The notes beneath the pieces are model-generated. The model ran no database searches and was not told the DNA's origin. It worked only from the letters and a program-made list of their open reading frames with translations. From Capnocytophaga granulosa ATCC 51502 (lineage in GTDB: Bacteria > Bacteroidota > Bacteroidia > Flavobacteriales > Flavobacteriaceae): a stretch of DNA of 64,000 nucleotides. Of this stretch, positions 36,436 through 43,843 are shown one piece after another (the stretch's first letter is position 1; every line of letters begins with the position of its first letter). The DNA is taken from assembly GCF_000411115.1 (NCBI RefSeq), contig NZ_KE150242.1, positions 304,218 to 368,217 on the forward strand, written 5' to 3'. Made by a program: the position numbers and the translations under genes.

Positions 36436-37518
36436 ATGAGAAAGACAGTAATCATCCATACAGCAGTTGCTTTTACAGCACTGGTAGGCCTTAGCGCTTG
36501 TGGCGCTTATTCAGGAGTGGGTTATGATGATGGTATCTATGGGGACGAAGCCCCTCGACCTGTGTATCAGAGGGAGGAACCACGTTATGAGAGAAATTAT
36601 GAACAAAGCGGTAGCTATCGCGAACATCTTAATCAGAAAATAGCAGGGTATAAGGATTTTGAACAACAGGTACAGCGTCCTGCTCCCTCCTATACCCCTA
36701 TGACCAATGTAGAGGGTTATCGTACAGACACCCAACAGCAGAGTGCCCCCTATAATACTTATGGCAGTTGGGGAGACAATGCCCGCCCTTCTTCTGTGAA
36801 TATATACAATAATTATGTAGATAGTCCTTACTATTGGGGTTCAGGGGCATGGGGAGGCTATTATTCCTCTTCCTACTACTATCCACGTTCTCGCTGGAGT
36901 ATAGGATTCTCGGTAGGCACTTATGATCCTTACTGGAGCTGGCGCTACTATGATAGCTATTACTATCCTTATTACGGATATAGCTACTACTATCCTTATT
37001 ATGGATATAACTATTACTACCCTTACGGATACAATTATTACTATCCTTACTATGGGTACAACTACTATTATCCTTATTATGGGTATAACTACTATTATTA
37101 TCCATCTTATCGCTACAATAGGGAAAATAATTACTATTATTACCAAGACCCTTACGGAAATACCTCTCGTAAGTATTCTCCAACTTATGGTAGAAGAGGG
37201 GATGATACTAGCCGTTATGAAAATTATAATTACCAAAATGGTAGTACCTCCCGTTCTTATGGAAATAGTAACTATGATAGTTCTTCTCGTTCTTATGAAG
37301 ATAATAGAACTCGTAGCTATGATTATTCCTCAAGAAGTTATAACAATAATAGTTATAACAATAGTAATTATAACAATAGTAATTATAACAATAGTAATTA
37401 TAATAATTCCTATGATAACTCTTCTCGTTCTTATGATAATTCCTCCCGCTCCTATCAAGGAAATTCAAGCAATGAAAGTAGTGGAGGAGGAAGTGGTACT
37501 ACAAGAAGGAGTTATTAA
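36436..37518 (+). CDS. Tyr/Ser/Asn-rich surface lipoprotein with tandem repeats
   Basis: A 360-residue protein with a lipoprotein signal ([14 protein letters not shown], lipobox LSAC with Cys at about 22). After an ordinary segment (25-130) comes a very Tyr-rich block (about 135-225) with repeats of YYGYNYYYP, then a Ser/Arg/Tyr/Asn-rich tail (225-360) with NNSNY and SSRSYDN repeats. The DNA at 37341-37400 holds four 15-bp repeats that could change copy number without a frameshift. Such proteins are usually structural or adhesive on the cell envelope; the exact role is unknown. The FadL-like porin gene follows after 32 bases, probably in the same transcript. Confidence 0.8.
   Translation: MRKTVIIHTAVAFTALVGLSACGAYSGVGYDDGIYGDEAPRPVYQREEPRYERNYEQSGSYREHLNQKIAGYKDFEQQVQRPAPSYTPMTNVEGYRTDTQQQSAPYNTYGSWGDNARPSSVNIYNNYVDSPYYWGSGAWGGYYSSSYYYPRSRWSIGFSVGTYDPYWSWRYYDSYYYPYYGYSYYYPYYGYNYYYPYGYNYYYPYYGYNYYYPYYGYNYYYYPSYRYNRENNYYYYQDPYGNTSRKYSPTYGRRGDDTSRYENYNYQNGSTSRSYGNSNYDSSSRSYEDNRTRSYDYSSRSYNNNSYNNSNYNNSNYNNSNYNNSYDNSSRSYDNSSRSYQGNSSNESSGGGSGTTRRSY
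36958..37110 (+). repeat. in-frame Tyr-codon repeats (about 27 bp)
   Basis: Units close to tactatccttattatggat followed by ataactat recur about five times with third-position changes, coding for YYPYYGYNY. The divergence between units shows that the array is old or under coding selection. Confidence 0.7.
37341..37400 (+). repeat. four copies of a 15-bp in-frame repeat
   Basis: taacaatagtaatta occurs three times exactly at 37356-37400 and once in altered form at 37341-37355. It codes for the repeated NNSNY segment. Confidence 0.85.
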
Positions 37519-37550
37519 TAAATTAGAAAAAAACTAATAAAGAAATAGAA

Positions 37551-39128
37551 ATGAAAAAAAATATAATCACAATGGGTTTTTGTTTGGCAAGTTCTTTTGT
37601 CTTTGCCCAAAACCTTACCGATGGGCTGCGCTATTCTATGGAGGGGATTAATGGAACCTCTCGATTCAATGCTATGAGTGGCGCCTTTAGTTCCTTAGGC
37701 GGAGATCTCTCGGCCTTGGCACTCAATCCTGCAGGAACTTCTATTTTTACAAGAAGCGAAATGAGTCTCACTTTGGCAGGGGCCAATTCAAAAAATGATG
37801 TCAATGGGCGATCAACCATTTCTTCCGATTTCCTATTGAGCCAATTTGGGGTAGCGTTCCCTATTACAATAGGGGAGGAAGGCTGGAAGAATATCGCTTT
37901 TGCTTTTAATTATCAAAAGACCCATAATTTTGATGCTAATGATCTAAATTATACTTATAGAACTAATGGAGCCAATCTTGGGGACTTCTTTCTTGATAAG
38001 GCTAATGGAATCATGCAGCAAGACTTAATGTTAGATGTTTATGAAAATAAAAGAAAAGTCGGAAGGGATAATTTATATGAATTGTATAGTAGAATGGGGA
38101 AATTAAAGGAACCTGAAAAATTCAGAAATGCACTTTTAGGTTATACAACTGGATTAGTAAATCCTTTAAGTGGTAAGAGAGAACTAAAACCTTCTATGTC
38201 TGATTCTGAAGCAGATGCTGTGTTAGAAGAGCGAAATTATATAAAAAATATCTCTGAAGGAACAACAACTATACAAAATGTAGAACAATATACCGAAGGA
38301 GGAGTTAATAAATATAATTTTAATTTCGCTGGGCGTTATGAGTTTTTTTCCTTTGGGATTAATCTTAACTCTCATAGTGTAGATTATAGGGTAGTAAATA
38401 AGTATAGAGAGGATTATGTAAATAATACGGCTTCAGATATTCGTTCTGCACTATATCAAGATGAAGTCAGGACTGTCGGAAGTGGTTTCTCTCTCCAATT
38501 GGGAGCTATAGCCGAAGTGGCTACAGGCTTACGTATAGGACTTACCTATGCTTCTCCTACTTGGTATACACTACAAGATGAAAAGATGCAATCACTATCA
38601 ACAAACACTCAAAATAATGGCACTTTTTTTGCTAGGCCAAACGTAGTAGCCGTTTATGAGAAATACAATTTCCGTACACCTGGTTCTTGGACTGTAGGAG
38701 CCAGCTGGGTATGGAATAAGCAATTGATCCTTAGTGCTGACTATATCTACAAAGGCTATGGAAATATGAGTTTCCGTTCTGGTTTAGAATCAGAAAATGC
38801 TATTATCCAAAATACTTTAGGAGATACCAACTCCCTACGTTTTGGTGCGGAATACCGCTTGCCACTGAGTAAGACGAACCATCTGTTCTTTAGAGGAGGG
38901 TATAGGTATGAGCAAAGTCCTTACAAGACAGAGCTAAAACCTATAGGTGATCTTACAGGCTTCTCTACAGGACTTGGGGTAAGTATTAGTAATATGCGTT
39001 TTGACCTTTCTTATGATAGAGCAACCCGTGCTTACCATCCACAAATCTTTGAAAGTGTCCTTACAGACACCCCACAAGTGGATAACACCTTACAGAATAT
39101 ACTCTTGAGCTTTTCTTTAAAGCTGTAA
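37551..39128 (+). CDS. FadL/OmpP1/TodX family outer-membrane transporter
   Basis: A 525-residue protein with a signal peptide (IITMGFCLASSFVFAQ, cleavage near residue 20). The start of the mature part, NLTDGLRYSMEGINGTSRFNAMSGAFSSLGGDLSALALNPAG, is the N-terminal hatch region typical of FadL-type barrels in Bacteroidota. Amphipathic strands continue to a C-terminal FSLKL. It would import long-chain fatty acids or other hydrophobic compounds across the outer membrane. The middle third (about bases 37900-38450) is much more AT-rich than both ends, which suggests a variable or exchanged loop region. A clear terminator follows at 39173. Confidence 0.9.
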   Translation: MKKNIITMGFCLASSFVFAQNLTDGLRYSMEGINGTSRFNAMSGAFSSLGGDLSALALNPAGTSIFTRSEMSLTLAGANSKNDVNGRSTISSDFLLSQFGVAFPITIGEEGWKNIAFAFNYQKTHNFDANDLNYTYRTNGANLGDFFLDKANGIMQQDLMLDVYENKRKVGRDNLYELYSRMGKLKEPEKFRNALLGYTTGLVNPLSGKRELKPSMSDSEADAVLEERNYIKNISEGTTTIQNVEQYTEGGVNKYNFNFAGRYEFFSFGINLNSHSVDYRVVNKYREDYVNNTASDIRSALYQDEVRTVGSGFSLQLGAIAEVATGLRIGLTYASPTWYTLQDEKMQSLSTNTQNNGTFFARPNVVAVYEKYNFRTPGSWTVGASWVWNKQLILSADYIYKGYGNMSFRSGLESENAIIQNTLGDTNSLRFGAEYRLPLSKTNHLFFRGGYRYEQSPYKTELKPIGDLTGFSTGLGVSISNMRFDLSYDRATRAYHPQIFESVLTDTPQVDNTLQNILLSFSLKL

Positions 39129-39172
39129 GAGCTGTTTTTTAAATTTAGTTTGTTTTCATTTTAAAGTGAAAA

Positions 39173-39194
39173 GGGAGGCTCCACAAAGCCTCCC
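39173..39194 (+). terminator. hairpin terminator after the FadL-like gene
   Basis: gggaggct and agcctccc form a perfect 8-bp stem around ccacaa, followed by a T-rich stretch (atttcttttattt). It lies 45 bases after the stop. Confidence 0.88.
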
Positions 39195-39243
39195 ATTTCT
39201 TTTATTTCTTAATAGTCCTAAAGAGGTACTAACATTAGTAGTC

Positions 39244-39278
39244 ATTGACAATTAACCATTAATCCTTGACAATTGATT
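39244..39278. repeat. ATTGACA heptamer array after the response regulator gene
   Basis: The five units attgaca, attaacc, attaatc, cttgaca and attgatt are contiguous and end on the base next to the minus-strand stop of the regulator. Confidence 0.8.
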
Positions 39279-40454
39279 TTATTCTTTTCCGCCAAATGCC
39301 TTGACATCCTTTATGGTAACTTCTCCTTCGGAGAGGATCAGCAGGCGCTCTACCACATTTCTTAACTCTCGCACATTCCCACTCCAATCATATTGTTGGA
39401 GTTGTTCTATGGCCTTGGGCTGGAAGTGTTTGTTGATGCCTTGTTCCTGACAGATACTCTTGGTGAAGTGCTCTACCAAAAGGGGGATATCATCTCTACG
39501 TTCATTCAAAGAGGGAACTTCTAAAAGGATAACCGCCAAGCGGTGGTATAAGTCCTCTCGGAAACGCCCTTGGGCAATCTCCTGTTTGAGGTCTTTGTTG
39601 GTGGCAGCAATCACCCGTACATCTACAGCTATGTCTTTCTCGCTACCTACTTTGGTGATTTTCTTCTCTTGTAGGGCACGTAATACCTTAGCTTGAGCCG
39701 AAAGACTCATATCCCCAATCTCATCTAAGAAGATAGTGCCCTTATCTGCGGCCTCGAACTTGCCTACACGGTCTTTCACTGCCGAGGTAAAGGAGCCTTT
39801 GATATGTCCAAATAGTTCACTTTCGATAAGTTCCGATGGGATAGCAGCACAATTGACCTCTATCATGGGTTGCGCAGCACGCTCACTGCCTTGGTGTAGG
39901 GCACGGGCTACTAGTTCCTTTCCCGAACCATTAGGGCCTGTGATGAGTACTCGTACATCGGTAGGGGCGACCTTGTCAATCATGTCTTTAATCTTCTGTA
40001 TAGCTGCACTCTTACCTATCATGGGTGAGGTAGGAGAGGTCTTCTTGGAAGTCTTATTCTCTCCCTTAGGTGTTTTTTCTTCCACAGGGGTAGTAGTCAG
40101 TGCATTGCGGACAGTAGAGAGCAACCGATTTAGATCAGGAGGTTTGGCTATATAGTCAAAGGCACCCATTTTCATGGCTTGTACAGCCGTCTCTAAGTCA
40201 CCATGTCCTGAAATCATGACCATACGCAAGGCAGGCTTAAGGGCTTTAGCTTCCAAAAGTACCTCCAGTCCATCTTTCTTGGGCATTTTGATATCACAGA
40301 GTACCAAGTCATAGTCTGTTTTCTGGATCATATCCATGGCCTCCTGTCCATTGGTAGCTTCTTCTATCTGATAGCTTTTGTCCTCTTCACTGAGGATACT
40401 ACCCAGCACACGCCGTATGGAGGCTTCATCTTCAACTAATAGTATTTTAGGCAT
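39279..40454 (-). CDS. sigma-54-dependent response regulator without DNA-binding domain
   Basis: A 391-residue NtrC-family protein. The receiver domain (1-120) has the acidic pocket in LVEDEAS, the phosphorylated Asp in LVLCDIKMPKKDG and the Lys in IAKPP. A linker (121-145) is followed by the AAA+ domain with Walker A GPNGSGKELVARA, loop 1 as GHIKGSFTSA (in place of GAFTGA), Walker B GTIFLDEIGDM and the arginine finger region FREDLYHRL. The protein ends at SEGEVTIKDVKAFGGKE, just after the AAA+ lid, so the usual C-terminal Fis-type HTH is absent. It may activate sigma-54 holoenzyme from solution. No adjacent sensor kinase is present. The neighbouring lipoprotein gene lies upstream on the same strand. 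Confidence 0.92.
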   Translation of the reverse strand: MPKILLVEDEASIRRVLGSILSEEDKSYQIEEATNGQEAMDMIQKTDYDLVLCDIKMPKKDGLEVLLEAKALKPALRMVMISGHGDLETAVQAMKMGAFDYIAKPPDLNRLLSTVRNALTTTPVEEKTPKGENKTSKKTSPTSPMIGKSAAIQKIKDMIDKVAPTDVRVLITGPNGSGKELVARALHQGSERAAQPMIEVNCAAIPSELIESELFGHIKGSFTSAVKDRVGKFEAADKGTIFLDEIGDMSLSAQAKVLRALQEKKITKVGSEKDIAVDVRVIAATNKDLKQEIAQGRFREDLYHRLAVILLEVPSLNERRDDIPLLVEHFTKSICQEQGINKHFQPKAIEQLQQYDWSGNVRELRNVVERLLILSEGEVTIKDVKAFGGKE

Positions 40455-40466
40455 GGCTTTATGATT

Positions 40467-40961
40467 TTATTTTACATCAATCACCAAAGGAAGTACATAC
40501 TCAGTGGTGACACTCACTTGGTTTTTCTTGGCTGGAGTGAGAACGAACTCGAATCCTGCGGTCTTATCTTTTAAGATTTTCTCCAAGTCGGGGAGCAGCT
40601 CCAGTGTGTTATCGGAGGCCTCTACACTCTTTACACTTAGTACCCCTTCGTTGCTCACCACAAGGGTTACTTTTATAGTATCGCTTAGAGCACCGCCAAT
40701 GGCCAATTTCTGGCTGTTGAGTGCCTCTTGGTAAGCCTTGGAAAGCCTATCGGTAAAGCATTTGAGTTTTTCGTCCTTAGTGGTGATACTCTCACACTCC
40801 TTAAACGAAGGATACTCATCAACCTCATCTCCCAGATCAGCTAAGCGCTTCTGAGCTTCTTGCTTATCTACTTCTTCTTGGGTGATTTCAGGCTCTGCGG
40901 ACTTGCTTTCTTGGCAGGCATATAGGCTTATACAAAGTATGGAAAGTAATATCTTTTTCAT
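40467..40961 (-). CDS. lipoprotein with a TonB-C-terminal-like domain
   Basis: A 164-residue protein with a lipoprotein signal (ILLSILCISLYAC, Cys at about 16). An acidic linker is followed by EYPSFKECESITTKDEKLKCFTDRLSKAY, a phrase close to the P-x-F-x-x-C ... KxxC segment in front of the TonB C-terminal domain in many flavobacterial energy transducers, and then a beta-rich domain (DTIKVTLVVSNEGVLSVKSV). It lacks the TM helix and Pro-rich arm of a real TonB, so it cannot energise receptors by itself. It is the first gene before the sigma-54 regulator (12-base gap), suggesting co-transcription. Confidence 0.7.
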   Translation of the reverse strand: MKKILLSILCISLYACQESKSAEPEITQEEVDKQEAQKRLADLGDEVDEYPSFKECESITTKDEKLKCFTDRLSKAYQEALNSQKLAIGGALSDTIKVTLVVSNEGVLSVKSVEASDNTLELLPDLEKILKDKTAGFEFVLTPAKKNQVSVTTEYVLPLVIDVK

Positions 40962-41031
40962 TTGGCTATTTTTTTGGGGTGTAAATATACAATTTATTCT
41001 TTGATAATGGGAAATATTCTAAAAGATTTAA

Positions 41032-41670
41032 CTAGAAGTCTATACCTTCTGAATTATCTGAACCACTGCCTTCTTGTGAGTTATCACCAGTGGTGTTGTC
41101 GGGTTCAGTCATGGAGAGTCCATTGCCACACTCTAAGTCTATAGACGAATTTTCAAGAATTTTGTCACCAGGCTTGATCTCTTTTCCTTTGTAGAAAGCT
41201 CTTAGTACAGCATCTTTACTGATATCATTGACATAAGTGACTCTACCGATCTTAATATTAAGAGAAGCCAGATTGGGACGAACTTCCTTTATAGGTCTTC
41301 GGATAATATTAGGTAGGTCTATCTTCCTAAAGTTGGTAGGGTTGATCGAAAGATATATCTTGCGGTCTTTCTTTACTTTTTCATTGGCCTCAGGGGTCTG
41401 TTTCATAACAGTATAAGGAGGATATTCCTTGTTGTAGGCTGTAGAATCTCTTACTTCGTAACGCAGGTGGCTCTTCTCTAAAAGCTCTTGGGCTTTGCTT
41501 AGGGAGACATGTTCAAGGTCAGGTACCACGATAAATTCCCCATGTCTTGTGAAACCATCCAAGGAGAGCAGTACAGCATAGATACCTGCGAAAAGGAGAA
41601 ATAAGGCCAAGCATACCTGCAAGCCCCAAAAGCGAACATTTTTATTTTTGAAGATTTGTGTTATATTCAT
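41032..41670 (-). CDS. PASTA domain protein, membrane-anchored
   Basis: A 212-residue protein with one N-terminal membrane segment (about 14-36, FWGLQVCLALFLLFAGIYAVLL). Two to three PASTA-like units follow: FIVVPDLEHVSLSKAQELLEKS, KIDLPNIIRRPIKEVRPNLASLN, and a last one ending IKPGDKILENSSIDLECGNG. The tail is acidic and Ser/Gly-rich. PASTA units bind peptidoglycan fragments in Firmicutes kinases; here no kinase domain is attached, as is common in Bacteroidota. It lies 31 bases behind the thioredoxin-fold gene on the same strand. Confidence 0.88.
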   Translation of the reverse strand: MNITQIFKNKNVRFWGLQVCLALFLLFAGIYAVLLSLDGFTRHGEFIVVPDLEHVSLSKAQELLEKSHLRYEVRDSTAYNKEYPPYTVMKQTPEANEKVKKDRKIYLSINPTNFRKIDLPNIIRRPIKEVRPNLASLNIKIGRVTYVNDISKDAVLRAFYKGKEIKPGDKILENSSIDLECGNGLSMTEPDNTTGDNSQEGSGSDNSEGIDF

Positions 41671-41701
41671 AGGATAATATTTTTTATAAGGTTTGTAAGT
41701 G

Positions 41702-42250
41702 TTATTTTATCAGTGTATCCAATAGTTTGCGTACTTTATCGCTGTTCCATCGGGTATTTCCGAAGCCCTGAGCGACTACTTTGTCTTGCTTATCTATGAT
41801 ATAGCCAGAGGGGATACGCTCAGGATCAAAGGGCATCTTCGCCCCTTGGATCAGGTAAGTAACCTTGAAGGTGAATTTGCGATCGCGTTGCTTCTGTTCT
41901 ACAGGCTCAGGTAACTCATTGGTGATGATATAGAAAGCTACCTTGTCATGATAATCCTGATAGAGCTTGTCTATACCTATCAGGTCGGCTATACTCATTG
42001 CCCGCCATGAGGAAAAGAAATAGACGAACCTGACCTTCCCTTCGGATTGGGTGAAAGGAAATTGCTTGTTGTCCCTATCTTTCAGTGTCCAATCAGGGTC
42101 TATAGTATATTGTTTGTCCTGAGAGAGAAGCTCCACTTGGGAGGAGAAAATCCGTTGTAGGAGAATCTTGGCCTCATACCCTAAGTTAGTGGTAAAGAAT
42201 GAAATAATGAGTGCTAAGAATAACAAATTCAGCACAGTACGTTTTTTCAT
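41702..42250 (-). CDS. thioredoxin-fold (TlpA/ResA-like) protein without cysteines
   Basis: A 182-residue protein with an N-terminal membrane anchor (about 6-24) and a periplasmic TlpA-like domain. WTLKDRDNKQFPF, then VRFVYFFSSWRAMSI at the normal W-C-x-x-C position, ITNELPEPV, and the cis-Pro segment IPSGYIIDKQDKVV follow the fold order. The position of the redox motif reads SSWRAMS and the whole protein has no Cys, so it cannot be an oxidoreductase. A binding or scaffold role is more likely. It has its own promoter and is followed by the PASTA gene. Confidence 0.8.
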   Translation of the reverse strand: MKKRTVLNLLFLALIISFFTTNLGYEAKILLQRIFSSQVELLSQDKQYTIDPDWTLKDRDNKQFPFTQSEGKVRFVYFFSSWRAMSIADLIGIDKLYQDYHDKVAFYIITNELPEPVEQKQRDRKFTFKVTYLIQGAKMPFDPERIPSGYIIDKQDKVVAQGFGNTRWNSDKVRKLLDTLIK

Positions 42251-42275
42251 AGGAAAATATTTCTTTTCGTGGGGG

Positions 42276-42283
42276 CAAAGTTA
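42276..42283 (-). promoter_or_regulatory. promoter -7 box TAACTTTG for the thioredoxin-fold/PASTA genes
   Basis: The minus strand reads TAACTTTG, 26 bases before the ATG at 42250. Confidence 0.6.
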
Positions 42284-42313
42284 CACAAAAAATGTGATTT
42301 TTCCCCTAAGATG

Positions 42314-43672
42314 TTAATCTTTTATCTCTATTTGTTTGGCCAAAGGGTGCGTACGTAAGTAGTGTTCTACCAGGTGTGCCATCTCAGCGTTATGCGTTAG
42401 TGGGGTGAGGTGTCGCTCAAGGATAGGTTTGGAAAGCTGATAGTTCAGCGAGATAAAGGCATAGCCCTTGATGCTACCATCCTCTATCAGGATGACACTT
42501 TTCTCATGTACGGTGCGTCCCTTATCCATAAGGACAAAGGTTCTACCTACAAGGCTATAGTGGGCAAGGGCTTCCTCCACTCGTTGGTTATAGGTCTCCA
42601 CGGCTTCATCGCCCATACAAGCACCAGCACACTTACCGATAGAGTGGTTATAGCAGTAGGTACGCGCCTGGGAAAAACCATTGAGTTTGGTACAAAGCTC
42701 ATAGCGCTCAGTCATCTCAAAGAGCATATTCAGCCCCTCTTCCTTGCTCTCAAAAATAGCTAAGGGCTGCTTGGCTCCTGCTCTTAACATGACAGAAAGG
42801 CAGAGATAGCCTGTCTTGTTCTTATGACAAACCAAAGCAAAGGGGTAGGTCTTCTTTTTCTTATACTTGCTCAGAGAGGCTTGTGCCTGAAGTTCTTCAG
42901 CTTCCTTGAGTGAGGCAATCAGCAGGGTACCTGTAAGCTCATACATGACCTTCCCTACATGCTTCCTAAGAAAAAGATCTCGCTTTCCCTCCGAGGTAAA
43001 GTGCTCATTGACCCGCTTATAGATGTTCTTACTCTTGGACAATAACAGTAGTTTTCCCGCCTTGTCATATAGATAATATACGCCCAACTGATTAGGTAGC
43101 CCATCCAAGAGCGAAAGCAGGTGAATGGGTAGGGTAGAGAGGTTTTGCTTGACAAACTCGCTTAGGGCTACCTTCTGGGTGTCCTTGTCCAAAAGGAGCT
43201 TAAAGAGGTGTACTGTGGCCATGGCATCTCCATTGGCTCGGTGTCGGTCAGAGAGCGGAATACCTAACGAACGAGCCAGCTTACCCAAGCTATACGAAGG
43301 CTCATCGGGGAGTAGGCGTTGGGACATCTCCACTGTACAGATGGTACTGCGCTGGTAATCAAAGCCTAATCGGCGAAACTCTAAGCACAGGATACGATAG
43401 TCAAAGGCTGCATTGTGGGCAACCAAGATACACCCCTCGGTTATCTCCACAATCCGCTTGGCTACCTCATAGAACTTCGGCGCTTGGCGAACCATCTTGT
43501 TGGAAATGCCTGTGAGGCGTACCACAAAGTCGTCTATCTTTCTTTCGGGATTGATAAGTGAGATGAAGCGATCGGTAACTTCCCGACCATCAAAGCGATA
43601 GATAGCAATTTCTGTAATGGCTTCCTCACCCATCTTACCTCCTGTGGTTTCTATATCTAAAATGGCGTACAA
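42314..43672 (-). CDS. DnaQ-like 3'-5' exonuclease fused to a GIY-YIG (UvrC/Cho-like) domain
   Basis: A 452-residue protein from a TTG at 43672, giving (M)YAILDIETTGG, the usual N-terminus of this family. A longer start at ATG 43702 is possible, but its first codons contain a full promoter box (43691-43698). The exonuclease domain (about 1-165) has DIETT, HNAAFDY and HRANGDA, the DEDDh pattern. From about 190 comes a GIY-YIG-like segment (LGVYYLYDKAGKLLLLSKSKNIYKRVNEHF), followed by a UvrC-like region with CYNHSIGKCAGAC. The two nuclease modules suggest a role in DNA repair, as in Cho/UvrC-type incision with end trimming. It is a single gene. Confidence 0.88.
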   Translation of the reverse strand: MYAILDIETTGGKMGEEAITEIAIYRFDGREVTDRFISLINPERKIDDFVVRLTGISNKMVRQAPKFYEVAKRIVEITEGCILVAHNAAFDYRILCLEFRRLGFDYQRSTICTVEMSQRLLPDEPSYSLGKLARSLGIPLSDRHRANGDAMATVHLFKLLLDKDTQKVALSEFVKQNLSTLPIHLLSLLDGLPNQLGVYYLYDKAGKLLLLSKSKNIYKRVNEHFTSEGKRDLFLRKHVGKVMYELTGTLLIASLKEAEELQAQASLSKYKKKKTYPFALVCHKNKTGYLCLSVMLRAGAKQPLAIFESKEEGLNMLFEMTERYELCTKLNGFSQARTYCYNHSIGKCAGACMGDEAVETYNQRVEEALAHYSLVGRTFVLMDKGRTVHEKSVILIEDGSIKGYAFISLNYQLSKPILERHLTPLTHNAEMAHLVEHYLRTHPLAKQIEIKD

Positions 43673-43690
43673 ATCTACTTTTTTAATGGG

Positions 43691-43698
43691 CAAAGGTA
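43691..43698 (-). promoter_or_regulatory. promoter -7 box TACCTTTG deciding the exonuclease start
   Basis: A full TAnnTTTG match on the minus strand, located inside the longest possible reading frame. It leaves a leader of only about 10-15 bases (A-rich) before the TTG at 43672. Confidence 0.55.
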
Positions 43699-43815
43699 GC
43701 AATTTTAGCTATTTTCACAAAAAGAAAAGTAGTTTATTTTTACCTTTGAAGAGAGGGCTTCATTTCTATAAAATAAAAATATGAAAAAAAGTATCATTAT
43801 ATGATAAAAAAATCA

Positions 43816-43823
43816 TACCTTTG
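43816..43823 (+). promoter_or_regulatory. promoter -7 box TACCTTTG for the hpt-adk fusion gene
   Basis: A full -7 box lies 20 bases before the ATG at 43844. A second TACCTTTG stands at 43741-43748, so two starts are possible. Confidence 0.6.
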
Positions 43824-43843
43824 TAGCTTTAAAAACACTGTTT

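Noticed and set aside
36300..36455. Hydrophobic N-terminal extension of ProS
   Set aside because: It would cross the proS promoter box and the start region of the divergent gene, and ProS is cytoplasmic with a conserved start at 36299.
37341..37400. 15-bp repeats considered as a CRISPR or phase-variation tract
   Set aside because: They are in frame, have no spacers, and a unit change cannot shift the frame; only length variation is possible.
36698..37537. Long open frames on both strands over the Tyr-rich lipoprotein gene, including an Ile/Thr-rich plus-strand frame
   Set aside because: They are shadows caused by the biased TAT/TAC codons. They lack start signals and have impossible compositions, while the lipoprotein frame has a signal peptide and lipobox.
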